Assembly (NCBI RefSeq): GCF_035984545.1
Contig: NZ_JAXCHP010000001.1
Span: 2,294,001-2,358,000 of the forward strand
Reading direction: 5' to 3'
DNA from: Cryobacterium sp. GrIS_2_6
Lineage (GTDB): Bacteria; Actinomycetota; Actinomycetes; Actinomycetales; Microbacteriaceae
Length of the DNA: 64,000 nucleotides
Positions 42,262 to 51,680 of the stretch are shown piece by piece. The position numbers were made by a program, and so were the translations under genes. Each line of letters starts with the position of its first letter. Within the stretch, counting starts at the first letter, position 1. The notes under the pieces were generated by a model. It ran no database searches, was not told where the DNA came from, and worked only from the letters and a program-made list of their open reading frames with translations.

Positions 42262-44760
42262 TCAGAGCCGGTTGACCGCCGTGACCCGGACGTGCACGGC
42301 ACCGAGTTCGTCCGATTCGGCGAGGTCGACCGTCGCGCTGATCCCCCAGTCGTGATCGCCAGCCGGGTCGTCGAAGATCTGCCGAACGGTCCAGGTGGTC
42401 GCGCCCTCGTCGAGGATCAGCATGCCGGAGCCGCGCGCGTTGGCGCCGGTGAGGACCTCGTCGTGTTCGGCGAAGTATCCGTCCATGGCGTCTCCCCAGG
42501 CATCCGCCGTGAAGCCGTGCTCGCGGTCGAGTTCGCCGAGCGCGTCGTAGTTCTCGAGCGCCGCGAGCTGAACGCGCCGGAACAACTCGTTGCGCACGAG
42601 GATCCGGAAGGCGCGCACGTTCGTGGTGAGCCGGCGCGGGGGCGGCGGCAGCACGGACACGGCGCCCTGCTCGTGCGTTTCGAGGTCGGGGTGGATGAGC
42701 TCCTCCCACTCGTCGAGGAGGCTCGAGTCGACCTGGCGCACGAGTTCGCCGAGCCACTCGATCAGGTCGAGCAGGTCCTCGGTCTTGGCCTCGTCCGGGA
42801 TGGTCTGCCGCGCGGCCCGGTAGGCGTCGGACAGGTAGCGCAGCACGACGCCCTCTGAGCGCGCGAGCTTGTAGAACGCGATGAACTCACCGAACGACAT
42901 CGCCCGTTCGTACATGTCGCGCACGACCGTCTTGGGGCTGAGCTCGAAGTCCGCGATCCAGGGCTGCGACTCCTTGTAGGTCGTGAAGGTGTAGGTCAGC
43001 AGCTCCTCGAGGGGCTTCGGCCAGGTGATCTCCTCGAGCAGCGCCATCCGCTCGTCGTACTCAATGCCCTCCCGCTTCATCGCGTTGACAGCTTCGCCGC
43101 GGGCCGCGAACTGCTGGCCCATCAGCACCGGGCGCGGGTCGTCGAGGGTCGCCTCGACGATCGACATCATGTCGAGCGCGTAGGTCGGCGACTCCGGGTC
43201 GAGCAGGTCGAACGCGGCAAGCGCGAACGGCGAGAGCGGCTGGTTGAGAGCGAAGTTCGGCTGCAGGTCGACGGTCAGGCGGATGTCCCCGCTCGCGCTC
43301 TGCTCGACGATCCCGGCCGCGCGCAGCGTCTTGTAGATGCCGAGGGCACGGCGGGCGTGCGCGAGCTGGCGCTTCCATGGCTCGTGGTTGTCGAACACGA
43401 GCTCGTAGACGTGCGCGAAGGCGTCGCCGCCGCGGCCGATCACGTTGATCAGCATCGCAGCGGTCATCTGCATGCTCGAGTGCAGTGTCTCCGGCTCGGC
43501 GTTGACGAGGCGCTGGAACGAGGGCTCGCCCCAGGACACGAAGCCCTCCGGCGCCTTCTTGCGGATGATCTTGCGCTTCTTCTTGGGGTCGTCTCCGGCC
43601 TTCTCGATCGCCTTGAGGTTCTCGGTCTCGTGGTCGGGGGCCTGGATCACGACGGTTCCCGCGGTGTCGTACCCGGCCCGGCCGGCGCGCCCGGCGATCT
43701 GGTGGAACTCGCGGGCGTTGAGCTGGCGCATCTTGACGCCGTCGTACTTGGTCAGGGCGGTGAACAGCACCGTGCGGATCGGCACGTTGATGCCGACTCC
43801 GAGGGTGTCGGTGCCGCAGATCACCCGGAGCAGGCCGCGCTGGGCGAGCTGCTCGACGAGGCGCCGGTACTTCGGCAGCATGCCGGCGTGGTGCACGCCG
43901 ATGCCCATCCGGATCAACCGCGAGAGGGTCTTGCCAAAGCTCGTCGTGAAGCGGAACTCGCCGATCAGCTCCGCGATCGCTTCCTTCTGCTCCTTGGTTG
44001 CGACCTTGACGCTCGAGAGCGCCTGCGCCCGTTCGAGGGCGGCGGCCTGGGAGAAGTGCACGATGTAGACGGGCGCCTGGCCGGTCTTGAGCAGGTCCTC
44101 GACGGTCTCGTGCACCGGCGTGGTCTCGTAGTAGTAGTTGAGCGGGACCGGGCGTTCGACGCCCGTGACGACCGCGACCGTGCGGCCGGTGCGGCGGGCG
44201 AGGTCGTCGGCGATTTCGGTCACGTCGCCGAGGGTCGCGCTCATCAGGATGAACTGCACCCGGGGCAGCAGCAGGAGCGGCACCTGCCAGGCCCAGCCGC
44301 GGTCGGGGTCGCCGTAGAAGTGGAATTCGTCCATCACGACCTGGTCGACCTGAGTGTCCTCGCCGCTGCGGAGGGCGAGGTTCGCGAGGATCTCGGCCGT
44401 GCAGCAGATGATCGGGGCGTCCGAGTTGACCGAGGAGTCCCCTGTCATCATCCCGACGTTCTCCGCGCCGAAGATCTCGACGAGGGAGAAGAACTTCTCG
44501 CTCACGAGCGCCTTGATCGGCGCGGTGTAGAAGCTGCGTTTGCCCGCGGAGAGCGCGGCGAAGTGCGCTCCGACCGCGACGAGGGACTTCCCGGTCCCGG
44601 TCGGAGTACTCAGGATCAGGTTCGCCCCCGAGACAATCTCGATGAGCGCCTCCTCCTGGGCGGGGTAGAGCGAGAGGCCCTGGCCGGTCGCCCACTCTTC
44701 GAATGCCGCGAACAGGGCGTCGGGATCGGTGACGGACGGGAGGGCGCTCAGAGTTGCCAT
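42262..44760 (-). CDS. DEAD/DEAH-box RNA helicase with DUF3516-type C-terminus
   Basis: 832 aa. Helicase core ~20-420: motif I STPTGTGKSLVAVG, motif II VMDEFHFY (DEFH in place of DEAH), motif III MSATLGD, motif V GVGINVPI and motif VI HQIAGRAGRAGYD. The C-terminal half (~450-832) is helical with FELSPKTVVRDMYERAMSF and DLLDLIEWLGELVRQVDSSLL and ends in a beta-rich domain, as in actinobacterial DUF3516 helicases related to Ski2/Mtr4. ATG at 44760 with GAAGGATC upstream. A role in RNA turnover is inferred. Confidence 0.9.
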   Translation of the reverse strand: MATLSALPSVTDPDALFAAFEEWATGQGLSLYPAQEEALIEIVSGANLILSTPTGTGKSLVAVGAHFAALSAGKRSFYTAPIKALVSEKFFSLVEIFGAENVGMMTGDSSVNSDAPIICCTAEILANLALRSGEDTQVDQVVMDEFHFYGDPDRGWAWQVPLLLLPRVQFILMSATLGDVTEIADDLARRTGRTVAVVTGVERPVPLNYYYETTPVHETVEDLLKTGQAPVYIVHFSQAAALERAQALSSVKVATKEQKEAIAELIGEFRFTTSFGKTLSRLIRMGIGVHHAGMLPKYRRLVEQLAQRGLLRVICGTDTLGVGINVPIRTVLFTALTKYDGVKMRQLNAREFHQIAGRAGRAGYDTAGTVVIQAPDHETENLKAIEKAGDDPKKKRKIIRKKAPEGFVSWGEPSFQRLVNAEPETLHSSMQMTAAMLINVIGRGGDAFAHVYELVFDNHEPWKRQLAHARRALGIYKTLRAAGIVEQSASGDIRLTVDLQPNFALNQPLSPFALAAFDLLDPESPTYALDMMSIVEATLDDPRPVLMGQQFAARGEAVNAMKREGIEYDERMALLEEITWPKPLEELLTYTFTTYKESQPWIADFELSPKTVVRDMYERAMSFGEFIAFYKLARSEGVVLRYLSDAYRAARQTIPDEAKTEDLLDLIEWLGELVRQVDSSLLDEWEELIHPDLETHEQGAVSVLPPPPRRLTTNVRAFRILVRNELFRRVQLAALENYDALGELDREHGFTADAWGDAMDGYFAEHDEVLTGANARGSGMLILDEGATTWTVRQIFDDPAGDHDWGISATVDLAESDELGAVHVRVTAVNRL

Positions 44761-44896
44761 GATCCTTCGATCCTGCCCTATCGCGCTGGCCGTTGCCTGC
44801 GGAGGGGCGGAGGACGGGCAAGCGACGGGTGGAGACTCTGGCGAAAACACCAGCGAATCGTAAGGAATGTGCGGGCGCGGCCCGGCGCGGCCGCCT

Positions 44897-44902
44897 TAGG
44901 CT
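44897..44902 (+). promoter_or_regulatory. -10 element of the sulfite-oxidase-like gene, leaderless
   Basis: TAGGCT followed by GAACGG and the ATG at 44909. Confidence 0.55.
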
Positions 44903-44908
44903 GAACGG

Positions 44909-46525
44909 ATGACCGGCCCCGATGCGCGCACGCCCTCCCCTGGTTCCCGCGCGGGCCGGACGTGGACCCGCAGGCCCACCGGGCTTGCGGCCCTCGCCGG
45001 GATCGCGGCCGCCCTCGCCGGGCTCGGCGCCGCCGAACTCGCCGCTGCGCTGCTCGCTCCCGCCGGCAGCCCGGTCCTCGCCGTCGGCGCCCTCGTGATC
45101 GACCTCGTGCCCGGCTGGGTCAAGGAACTCGTCATCTCCCTCTTCGGCACGAACGACAAGGCGGTGCTGATCGTGGCCCTTGCCCTCGGCGCCGCGGTGC
45201 TCGCTGCGGCCGCAGGGGTACTCGAACTCGTGCGCCCGCCGCTCGGGCGCGTGCTCACGGTCGCGGCGGGCGGACTCGCCGTGTTCGCGGTGCTCAGCAG
45301 GTCGAGCGCTTCGAGCCTCGACGCCCTTCCCTCCGTCGTCGCGATGGTCGTCGCGGCCGTGCTCCTGACCGTGCTGATCACCCGGCTCCGCGCCGAGACG
45401 GCGCCTGCGCCCGCTCACGCCGCAGCGGGGCATACCGCACCGGGCGGCGCACCGGTGGACCGTCGCCGCTTCCTCGCTTACACGGGCGCGAGTGCGGCCA
45501 TCGGCGCTGTCGCCCTCGTGATCGGCCAGGTCGTGTCCGCCGGCACCCGGGCAGCGGATGCCGCCCGCGCGCTCTTCACCCTGCCAGCGCCTTCCGTCAC
45601 GGCGCCCGCGATCCCGCCAGCGGCATCCGTCGCCGTTGACGGCATCTCGCCGCTCATCACCGCCAATGCGGACTTCTACCGGATCGACACCGCACTCCAG
45701 GTGCCCAGGATCGACCCGAGCACGTGGAGGCTCAAGGTCACCGGAATGGTCGAGAACGAGGTCGAACTGAGCTTCGCGGACCTGCTCGCCCTGCCCCTCG
45801 AAGAGAGCACGACAACGCTGATGTGCGTTTCGAACCCGGTCGGCGGCGACCTGATCGGCAACGCGACGTGGCTCGGCTACCCGATCAGGAACCTGCTCGC
45901 CCGTGCCGTGCCGACGGCGGGCGCCGACATGGTGCTCTCCCGCAGCCAGGACGGCTGGACCGCGAGCACCCCGCTCGAGGTCCTCACCGACACGGGCCGC
46001 AACGCGATCCTCGCGGTCGGCATGAACGGCGTCCCGCTCCCGCTCGAGCACGGCTACCCGGTGCGGATGGTCGTGCCCGGCCTCTACGGCTATGTCTCGG
46101 CCACGAAATGGGTCGTCGAAATCAACGTCACCCGGTTCGACCAGCACACCGCGTACTGGACGGACCGCGGCTGGTCCGAGCGGGGCCCGGTCAAGGTGTC
46201 CTCCCGGATCGACGTGCCGCGCTCGGGCGCCAGGGCTGGAGCGGGCACCGTCACCGTCGCGGGTGTCGCGTGGGCCCAGCACACCGGCATCCGCGGGGTG
46301 GAAGTGCAGGTCGACGGCGGCGCCTGGGCCGAGGCGACCCTCGCCGCGGCGATCTCGACCGACACCTGGCGCCAGTGGACCTGGTCCTGGCCTGCGACGG
46401 CCGGTTCGCACACCCTCCGGGTCCGGGCGACGAATGCCGCCGGCCTCGTGCAGACGGATGTCAGGCAAGACGTCATCCCCGACGGTGCGACGGGTCTCGA
46501 CGAAGTCACCGTCACGATCGCGTAG
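44909..46525 (+). CDS. membrane-tethered molybdopterin-dependent oxidoreductase (sulfite-oxidase family)
   Basis: 538 aa. Residues ~20-165 hold about four membrane segments. A twin-arginine-like motif, VDRRRFLAYTG, near 185 precedes another hydrophobic helix, so the catalytic part is probably exported folded. The Mo-cofactor domain has TLMCVSNPVGGDLIGNATW with the Cys ligand to Mo, and GYPVRMVVPGLYGYVSATKWV. The C-terminal ~100 residues are the Ig-like dimerisation domain of sulfite oxidases. Substrate unknown. Start fixed by the leaderless -10. Confidence 0.92.
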   Translation: MTGPDARTPSPGSRAGRTWTRRPTGLAALAGIAAALAGLGAAELAAALLAPAGSPVLAVGALVIDLVPGWVKELVISLFGTNDKAVLIVALALGAAVLAAAAGVLELVRPPLGRVLTVAAGGLAVFAVLSRSSASSLDALPSVVAMVVAAVLLTVLITRLRAETAPAPAHAAAGHTAPGGAPVDRRRFLAYTGASAAIGAVALVIGQVVSAGTRAADAARALFTLPAPSVTAPAIPPAASVAVDGISPLITANADFYRIDTALQVPRIDPSTWRLKVTGMVENEVELSFADLLALPLEESTTTLMCVSNPVGGDLIGNATWLGYPIRNLLARAVPTAGADMVLSRSQDGWTASTPLEVLTDTGRNAILAVGMNGVPLPLEHGYPVRMVVPGLYGYVSATKWVVEINVTRFDQHTAYWTDRGWSERGPVKVSSRIDVPRSGARAGAGTVTVAGVAWAQHTGIRGVEVQVDGGAWAEATLAAAISTDTWRQWTWSWPATAGSHTLRVRATNAAGLVQTDVRQDVIPDGATGLDEVTVTIA

Positions 46526-46542
46526 GGGCCGCAGTTCCCCCG

Positions 46543-46607
46543 CCACTCGATCGGCCACTCGATCGGCCACTCCGTCCGCCCTCCCCCAGCGTCCGCCCTC
46601 CCCCAGC
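46543..46607. repeat. two short tandem duplications
   Basis: CCACTCGATCGG is duplicated at 46543-46554 and 46555-46566 with a partial third copy. It is followed by GTCCGCCCTCCCCCAGC twice (46574-46590 and 46591-46607). Non-coding, upstream of the DksA-like gene. Confidence 0.8.
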
Positions 46608-46731
46608 GCCGATTTGAGCACGTTGTGCACCAATGCGCAAGCCCCGAGACAGCCCGGAATACCGGGCGTATTCTCGTCAGAACATTCTGGCTGCCCGTTC
46701 CACGCGTAGCCTCAGCGCGAAAGGACCAACC

Positions 46732-47121
46732 ATGCGCACCCACGCCAACTTCACCGCCGCAGAACTCCGTCGCTTCGAGCGTCTTCTCCTCGAAGAACGC
46801 CACGACGCCTTCCTGGCCAAGGGCCGCATGGATGAGACACTCTCCGGGGTGCTCGACGCCCGCAACAGCGGAACCGACGACGACGAGCACGACCCCGACG
46901 GCCCGACGCTCACGATGGAGTGGTCCCGGATGTCGGGCGTGCACAGTGAACTCGTCGCGAAGTCCGCAGCGATCGACCGCGCGCTCGCCCGAATCCACGA
47001 GGGCACCTACGGCCTGTGCGTGCGCCGCGGCGAGCTGATCAGCCGCGAACGGCTCGTGGCCCGTCCGGCCGCGGAACTGTGCATCGACTGCGCCCGCGAG
47101 ATCGAGGCCGGCGCGCGATAG
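46732..47121 (+). CDS. DksA/TraR-type zinc-finger-like protein, incomplete Cys set
   Basis: 129 aa. Helical N-terminus (RRFERLLLEERHDAFLAKG) and C-terminal zinc-finger region YGLCVRRGELISRERL to ELCIDCARE. The usual first CxxC is CVRR, so one zinc ligand is replaced by Arg and three Cys remain. Proteins of this type bind RNA polymerase; whether zinc is still held is open. The ATG at 46732 is preceded by AAAGGA; the longer frame is rejected. Confidence 0.85.
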   Translation: MRTHANFTAAELRRFERLLLEERHDAFLAKGRMDETLSGVLDARNSGTDDDEHDPDGPTLTMEWSRMSGVHSELVAKSAAIDRALARIHEGTYGLCVRRGELISRERLVARPAAELCIDCAREIEAGAR

Positions 47122-47151
47122 CAGCACCGGCGAAGAAACCCTGGGCGTTCG

Positions 47152-47529
47152 TCACGCCGTGACTACCCATCCCACGACGCACAGCACGGCGAGCAGGCCG
47201 AGCGCACAGGTCGCGGCGGCGAGCGCCGCGAACGGCCACGCACCACGGGAGGCGAGCGTTGCGGAGTCCCGCAGCTCGGCGTGCACCCGCCGGTAGCGGT
47301 AGCGCACGCCGATGTACGCGGCGAGGGCGAGCGCAAGCCCGGCCGCGCCGAAGAACACGGCCACGACACCCACCAGCGGCGCCGCGAACCGCACCCCGGC
47401 CGCCACGGCGACGGCGAGCGCGAGCACCGTGCGCTGCCACGCGAGCAGGGTCCGTTCGGGTTGCAGCCCGGGGTCGTACGGATGCTCGGCGTCCTCCGGT
47501 GCCTCCGTCACGACCCCGCCCGCCGGCAT
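47152..47529 (-). CDS. DUF202 family membrane protein
   Basis: 125 aa, three membrane segments. The family motif is LQPERTLLAWQRTVLAL at ~22-38, followed by YRYRRVHAELR in the loop. Function unknown. It lies 60 nt downstream of a second DUF202 gene in the same direction. Confidence 0.82.
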   Translation of the reverse strand: MPAGGVVTEAPEDAEHPYDPGLQPERTLLAWQRTVLALAVAVAAGVRFAAPLVGVVAVFFGAAGLALALAAYIGVRYRYRRVHAELRDSATLASRGAWPFAALAAATCALGLLAVLCVVGWVVTA

Positions 47530-47589
47530 CCGCTCACCGGAACTGACCGCCGTTCACGAGACTGCGCCCCGTCACAGGACTGCGCCGCT

Positions 47590-47949
47590 TCACAGAAACA
47601 AGCCCGCGAAGATCAGCAGCCCGCCCACGACGATGCCGACGGCGAGAACACCGGACAGCGCGGGGGCCGGCAGCGGCCGGTCCTCGCGGAGGGCGCGTTC
47701 GATCCGGCTCCAGTTCAGCCAGGCGTGTACCGGAGCCAGCAGCCCGAGCACCAGGAAAACGACGGCCGATGCGACCCGGAAGTCCCCCCGGATCGGCAGC
47801 TCGAGCACCTCGAGGGCGACGCCGACGGCGAGGAGGGCGAGCGAGGTGCGGATCCAGGCGAGGAACGTGCGCTCGTTGGCGAGGCTGAACCGGGGGTCCG
47901 GTTCCCGGCCGCGTCCGTAGACCGACCGGGGAAACCGTCCTTCGGGCAT
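47590..47949 (-). CDS. DUF202 family membrane protein (YidH-like)
   Basis: 119 aa, three membrane segments. Motif FSLANERTFLAWIRTSLALL at ~21-40, then LNWSRIERALRED in the loop. It differs from its downstream neighbour by the NERTFLAW form typical of YidH. The ATG at 47949 is 4 nt beyond the exporter gene stop, so the pair may be co-transcribed with the ABC exporter. Confidence 0.85.
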   Translation of the reverse strand: MPEGRFPRSVYGRGREPDPRFSLANERTFLAWIRTSLALLAVGVALEVLELPIRGDFRVASAVVFLVLGLLAPVHAWLNWSRIERALREDRPLPAPALSGVLAVGIVVGGLLIFAGLFL

Positions 47950-47953
47950 CTGC

Positions 47954-49942
47954 CTAGACCTCGTCGGCGACGGGAGCGGCGAACTGGGAGTTGTAGAGGG
48001 CGGAGTACGCGCCCCCGGCGAGCAGCAGTTCCTCGTGTGTGCCGAGCTCGACGATCCGCCCGGACTCCATCACGAGGATGAGGTCGGCGTCCCGGATCGT
48101 GGAGAGCCGGTGCGCGATCACGAAGCTCGTGCGGTCGGCTCGGAGCGCGCTCATCGCCTTCTGCACGAGCACCTCGGTGCGGGTGTCGACGGAACTCGTC
48201 GCCTCATCGAGGATCAGCACGCTCGGCTTCGCGAGGAACGCCCGTGCGATCGTCAGCAACTGCTTCTCGCCGGCGCTGACGTTGCCGCCCTCGTCGTCGA
48301 GCACCGTGTCGTAGCCGTTCGGCAGCGAGTGCACGAACCGGTCGACGTAGGTGGCGCGCGCGGCGGCCTGGATGTCCTCCTCCGAAGCGTCGGGACGGCC
48401 GTAGGCGATGTTCTCCCTGATCGTGCCGCCGAACAGCCAGGTGTCCTGCAGGACCATGCCCATCCTGCCGCGCAGGTCGTCCCTGGTCATCTTCGCGATG
48501 TCGGTGCCGTCGAGGGTGATCCGGCCGGAGTCCAGCTCGTAGAAGCGCATCATCAGGTTGACCAGGGTCGTCTTGCCCGCCCCGGTCGGCCCGACGATCG
48601 CGACCGTCTGGCCCGGTTCCGCGACGAGGTTGATGTGCTCGATGAGCGGCTGGTCGGCCGAGTAGCTGAACGACACGTCCTCGAAGGTGAGCCGGCCGTG
48701 GTTGTCCGCCGGGCTCTCAGCGGGCTCGGGGTCTGCGCTCTGCTCTTCGGCGTCGAGCAGGCTGAAGACGCGCTCAGCGGATGCGACGCCGGACTGTAGC
48801 AGGTTGGCCATCGACCCGAGCTGCGCGAGCGGCTGGGTGAACTGGCGCGAGTATTGGATGAACGCCTGCACGTCACCGAGCTGCATGGCGCCGGAGGCGA
48901 CCTGCAGACCGCCGACGACGGCGATGCCGACGTAGACGAGGTTGCCGATGAACGTCATCGCGGGCATGATCAGGCCGCTGATGAACTGGGCGCCGAAGCT
49001 CGCGACGTAGAGTTCCTCGTTCTTGGCCGCGAAGCGCTCCTCGACCTCCTTCTGGCGTCCGAACACCTTGACGAGGGCGTGGCCGGTGAAGGTCTCCTCG
49101 ATCTGGCCGTTGAGCTCGCCGGTGTTGGTCCACTGGCCGACGAACAGCTTCTGCGAGCGCTTCGCGATCAGCATCGTTGTGACGAGGGTGAGCGGGATCG
49201 TGACGAGGGCGATCAGGGCCAGGAGCGGCGAGAGCAGGAACATCATCACCATGACGCCCACCACGGTCAGCAAGGAGGTGACGATCTGACTCATCGACTG
49301 CTGCAGGCTCTGCGAGACGTTGTCGACGTCGTTCGTCACGCGGCTGAGGAGCTCGCCGCGCTGAACGGTGTCGAAGTACTTGAGCGGAAGCCGGTTGATC
49401 TTCGCTTCGATCTCCGCGCGGAGGCGGAACACCGTGCGCTGTACGACGCCGTTGAGCACGTAGGCCTGGATCCAGCTGAACGCCGAGGACAGCACGTAGA
49501 GGATCATCGCCCAGAGCAGAACGGTGGAGAGCGCGGCGAAGTCGATGCCGAGGCCCGGGGTCAGGGTCATGCCGCTCAACAGGTCGGCCTTGCCCGTGTC
49601 GCCGGAGGCGCGGAGACCCGCGATGACCTGGTCCTGGGTGACCCCGGCCGGGAGCGCCTTCGAGACGATGCCCGCGAAGATCAGGTTGGTGCCCTGGCCG
49701 AGGAGGCGCGGGCCGATCACGGAGAAGGTGACGCTGATCACGGCGAGCACGACGACGACCAGGAGCCAGAGCCGTTCCGGCCGGAGTTTGCCCATCAGGC
49801 GCTTGGCGGAGGGGCCGAAGTTCATGGCCTTCTCCACGGGCATGCTCATTCCGCCCATGGGGCCGTGTCCGCCGCCGGGGCCGCGTCCGCCTGGCCCGCG
49901 GGCCGGTGCTGCCGCCGCGGGGCGGTCGGTCGACTCGCTCAT
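47954..49942 (-). CDS. ABC exporter half-transporter, catalytically canonical subunit
   Basis: 662 aa: Gly/Pro-rich N-terminus (1-35), six-helix transmembrane domain (~60-370), ABC domain (~415-655). Walker A GPTGAGKTTL, signature NVSAGEKQLL, Walker B LILDEATSSVD with Glu, and switch IAHRLSTIRD. It overlaps the partner gene by 4 bp. It forms a heterodimer with the upstream product, most likely for drug or lipid export. Confidence 0.92.
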   Translation of the reverse strand: MSESTDRPAAAAPARGPGGRGPGGGHGPMGGMSMPVEKAMNFGPSAKRLMGKLRPERLWLLVVVVLAVISVTFSVIGPRLLGQGTNLIFAGIVSKALPAGVTQDQVIAGLRASGDTGKADLLSGMTLTPGLGIDFAALSTVLLWAMILYVLSSAFSWIQAYVLNGVVQRTVFRLRAEIEAKINRLPLKYFDTVQRGELLSRVTNDVDNVSQSLQQSMSQIVTSLLTVVGVMVMMFLLSPLLALIALVTIPLTLVTTMLIAKRSQKLFVGQWTNTGELNGQIEETFTGHALVKVFGRQKEVEERFAAKNEELYVASFGAQFISGLIMPAMTFIGNLVYVGIAVVGGLQVASGAMQLGDVQAFIQYSRQFTQPLAQLGSMANLLQSGVASAERVFSLLDAEEQSADPEPAESPADNHGRLTFEDVSFSYSADQPLIEHINLVAEPGQTVAIVGPTGAGKTTLVNLMMRFYELDSGRITLDGTDIAKMTRDDLRGRMGMVLQDTWLFGGTIRENIAYGRPDASEEDIQAAARATYVDRFVHSLPNGYDTVLDDEGGNVSAGEKQLLTIARAFLAKPSVLILDEATSSVDTRTEVLVQKAMSALRADRTSFVIAHRLSTIRDADLILVMESGRIVELGTHEELLLAGGAYSALYNSQFAAPVADEV

Positions 49943-51672
49943 GCTGCTTCCTCCGCTGTGAGCTGTGATGACACGATTTCCTGGTAGGTCATGTTGGTGT
50001 CGAGGAGCTCCTCGTGGGTGCCCCGTCCGACGATCCGGCCGTCCTCCAGAACGAGGATCTGGTCGGCGTCGATGATCGTCGACACTCGCTGGGCGACGAT
50101 GATCATCGTGGCCCCGTCGGTGCCGACCTTGAGCGCCGCCCGGAGCCGGGCATCCGTTGCGAGGTCGAGCGCGGAAAAGGAGTCGTCGAAGATGTAGATC
50201 TCCGGCCGTTTGACCAGGGCCCGCGCGATCGCGAGCCGTTGCCGCTGTCCGCCGGAGACGTTGGTGCCGCCCTGGGAGATGGGCGCGTCGAGGCCCTCGG
50301 GCATCTCCTCGACGAAGTCCTTTGCCTGCGCGATCGTGAGCGCCTGCCAGAGTTCTGCTTCTGTCGCGTCGGGCTTGCCGTAGAGCAGGTTGCTGCGCAC
50401 GGTACCGGAGAACAGGTAGGGCTTCTGCGGCACGAGGCCGATGTGGCCCCAGAGCAGGTCGGGGTTGAGCTCGCGCACACCGACGCCGTCGACGAGCACG
50501 GTGCCGCTCGTCGCGTCGAAGAGCCGCGGGATGAGGTTGATCAGTGTGGTCTTTCCGGAGCCGGTGCTGCCGATGATCGCGGTCGTCTCGCCGGAACGGG
50601 CGAGGAAGCTCACGTTGCTGAGCACGGGCTGCGCGGCGCCGGGGTATTCGAAGCCCACGTCGAGCAGTTCGAGCTCGCCGTGGCCGACGGTGGCGTCGAC
50701 CGGGTTCTGCGGCGGGCGCACGCTCGACGGGGTGGCGAGCACCTCGCCGATGCGGTCGGCGGAGACGGTCGCACGCGGGATCATCACGGCCATGAAGGTC
50801 GCCATCATCACGGCCATCAGGATCTGCATCAGGTAGCTGAGGAACGCGATCAGGGTGCCGACCTGCATCGAGCCGTCCTGGATCCGGAAGGCGCCGAACC
50901 AGATCACTGCGACGCTGGACACGTTCAGCACGAGCATCACGATCGGGAACATCAGGGCCATCAGGCGGCCGGCGCGAAGTGCCACGTCGGTGACGTCCTC
51001 GTTGGCGACCGCGAAGCGGGCCGTCTCGCGGTCCTCGCGCACGAAGGCGCGAATGACCCGGATGCCGGTCAGCTGTTCCCGGAGGACCCGGTTGACGGTG
51101 TCGATCTTGACCTGCATGGTGCGGAACAGGGGAATCATCCGGACGATGATGAGCCCGACGGCGATGAGGAGGACCGGCACGCTCACGGCGATCAGCCAGG
51201 ACAGCTGCACGTCCTGGCGGATGGCCATGATCACGCCGCCGATCGAGAGGATCGGGGCGGAGACCATCAGGGTCGAGGTCATCAGCACGAGCATCTGCAC
51301 CTGCTGCACGTCGTTCGTGGAGCGGGTGATCAGCGACGCGGCGCCGAACCGGGTCACCTCCTGCTCGGAGAACTCACCGACCCGGGTGAAGACCGCGCCG
51401 CGCAGGTCGCGGCCCAGGGCCATTGCCGACTTCGCGCCGAAGTAGACGGCGATGATCGAACAGATGATCTGCGCCAGGGTGATCAGCAGCATCAGCCCGC
51501 CGGTGCGGAGGATATAGCCGGTGTCCCCGGTGGCGACGCCCTGGTCGATGATGTCGGCGTTGAGCGTCGGCAGGTACAGCGAAGCGATCGACTGCGCGAG
51601 CTGGAACACCACCACCGCCGTCAACAGCCGCCAGTATGGCCGTAAGTACTTCACGAGTAATTTCCAGAGCAT
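49939..51672 (-). CDS. ABC exporter half-transporter, degenerate-site subunit
   Basis: 577 aa: six-helix transmembrane domain (~15-320) and ABC domain (~345-575). Walker A GSTGSGKTTL, signature VSGGQRQRLAIARAL. The Walker B reads IYIFDDSFSALD, with Asp in place of the catalytic Glu, and the switch is VAQRVSTI (Gln for His). These changes mark the degenerate half of heterodimeric exporters such as BmrCD and TM287/288. First structural gene after the TetR gene, 8 nt away. Confidence 0.92.
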   Translation of the reverse strand: MLWKLLVKYLRPYWRLLTAVVVFQLAQSIASLYLPTLNADIIDQGVATGDTGYILRTGGLMLLITLAQIICSIIAVYFGAKSAMALGRDLRGAVFTRVGEFSEQEVTRFGAASLITRSTNDVQQVQMLVLMTSTLMVSAPILSIGGVIMAIRQDVQLSWLIAVSVPVLLIAVGLIIVRMIPLFRTMQVKIDTVNRVLREQLTGIRVIRAFVREDRETARFAVANEDVTDVALRAGRLMALMFPIVMLVLNVSSVAVIWFGAFRIQDGSMQVGTLIAFLSYLMQILMAVMMATFMAVMIPRATVSADRIGEVLATPSSVRPPQNPVDATVGHGELELLDVGFEYPGAAQPVLSNVSFLARSGETTAIIGSTGSGKTTLINLIPRLFDATSGTVLVDGVGVRELNPDLLWGHIGLVPQKPYLFSGTVRSNLLYGKPDATEAELWQALTIAQAKDFVEEMPEGLDAPISQGGTNVSGGQRQRLAIARALVKRPEIYIFDDSFSALDLATDARLRAALKVGTDGATMIIVAQRVSTIIDADQILVLEDGRIVGRGTHEELLDTNMTYQEIVSSQLTAEEAA

Positions 51673-51680
51673 CGGTTCTC

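Noticed and set aside
43061..46633. 1190-residue open frame on the minus strand
   Set aside because: It runs antisense to the sulfite-oxidase-like gene and out of frame through the helicase; its composition (Arg, Gly, Pro runs) is that of a high-GC shadow frame and no family motif is present.
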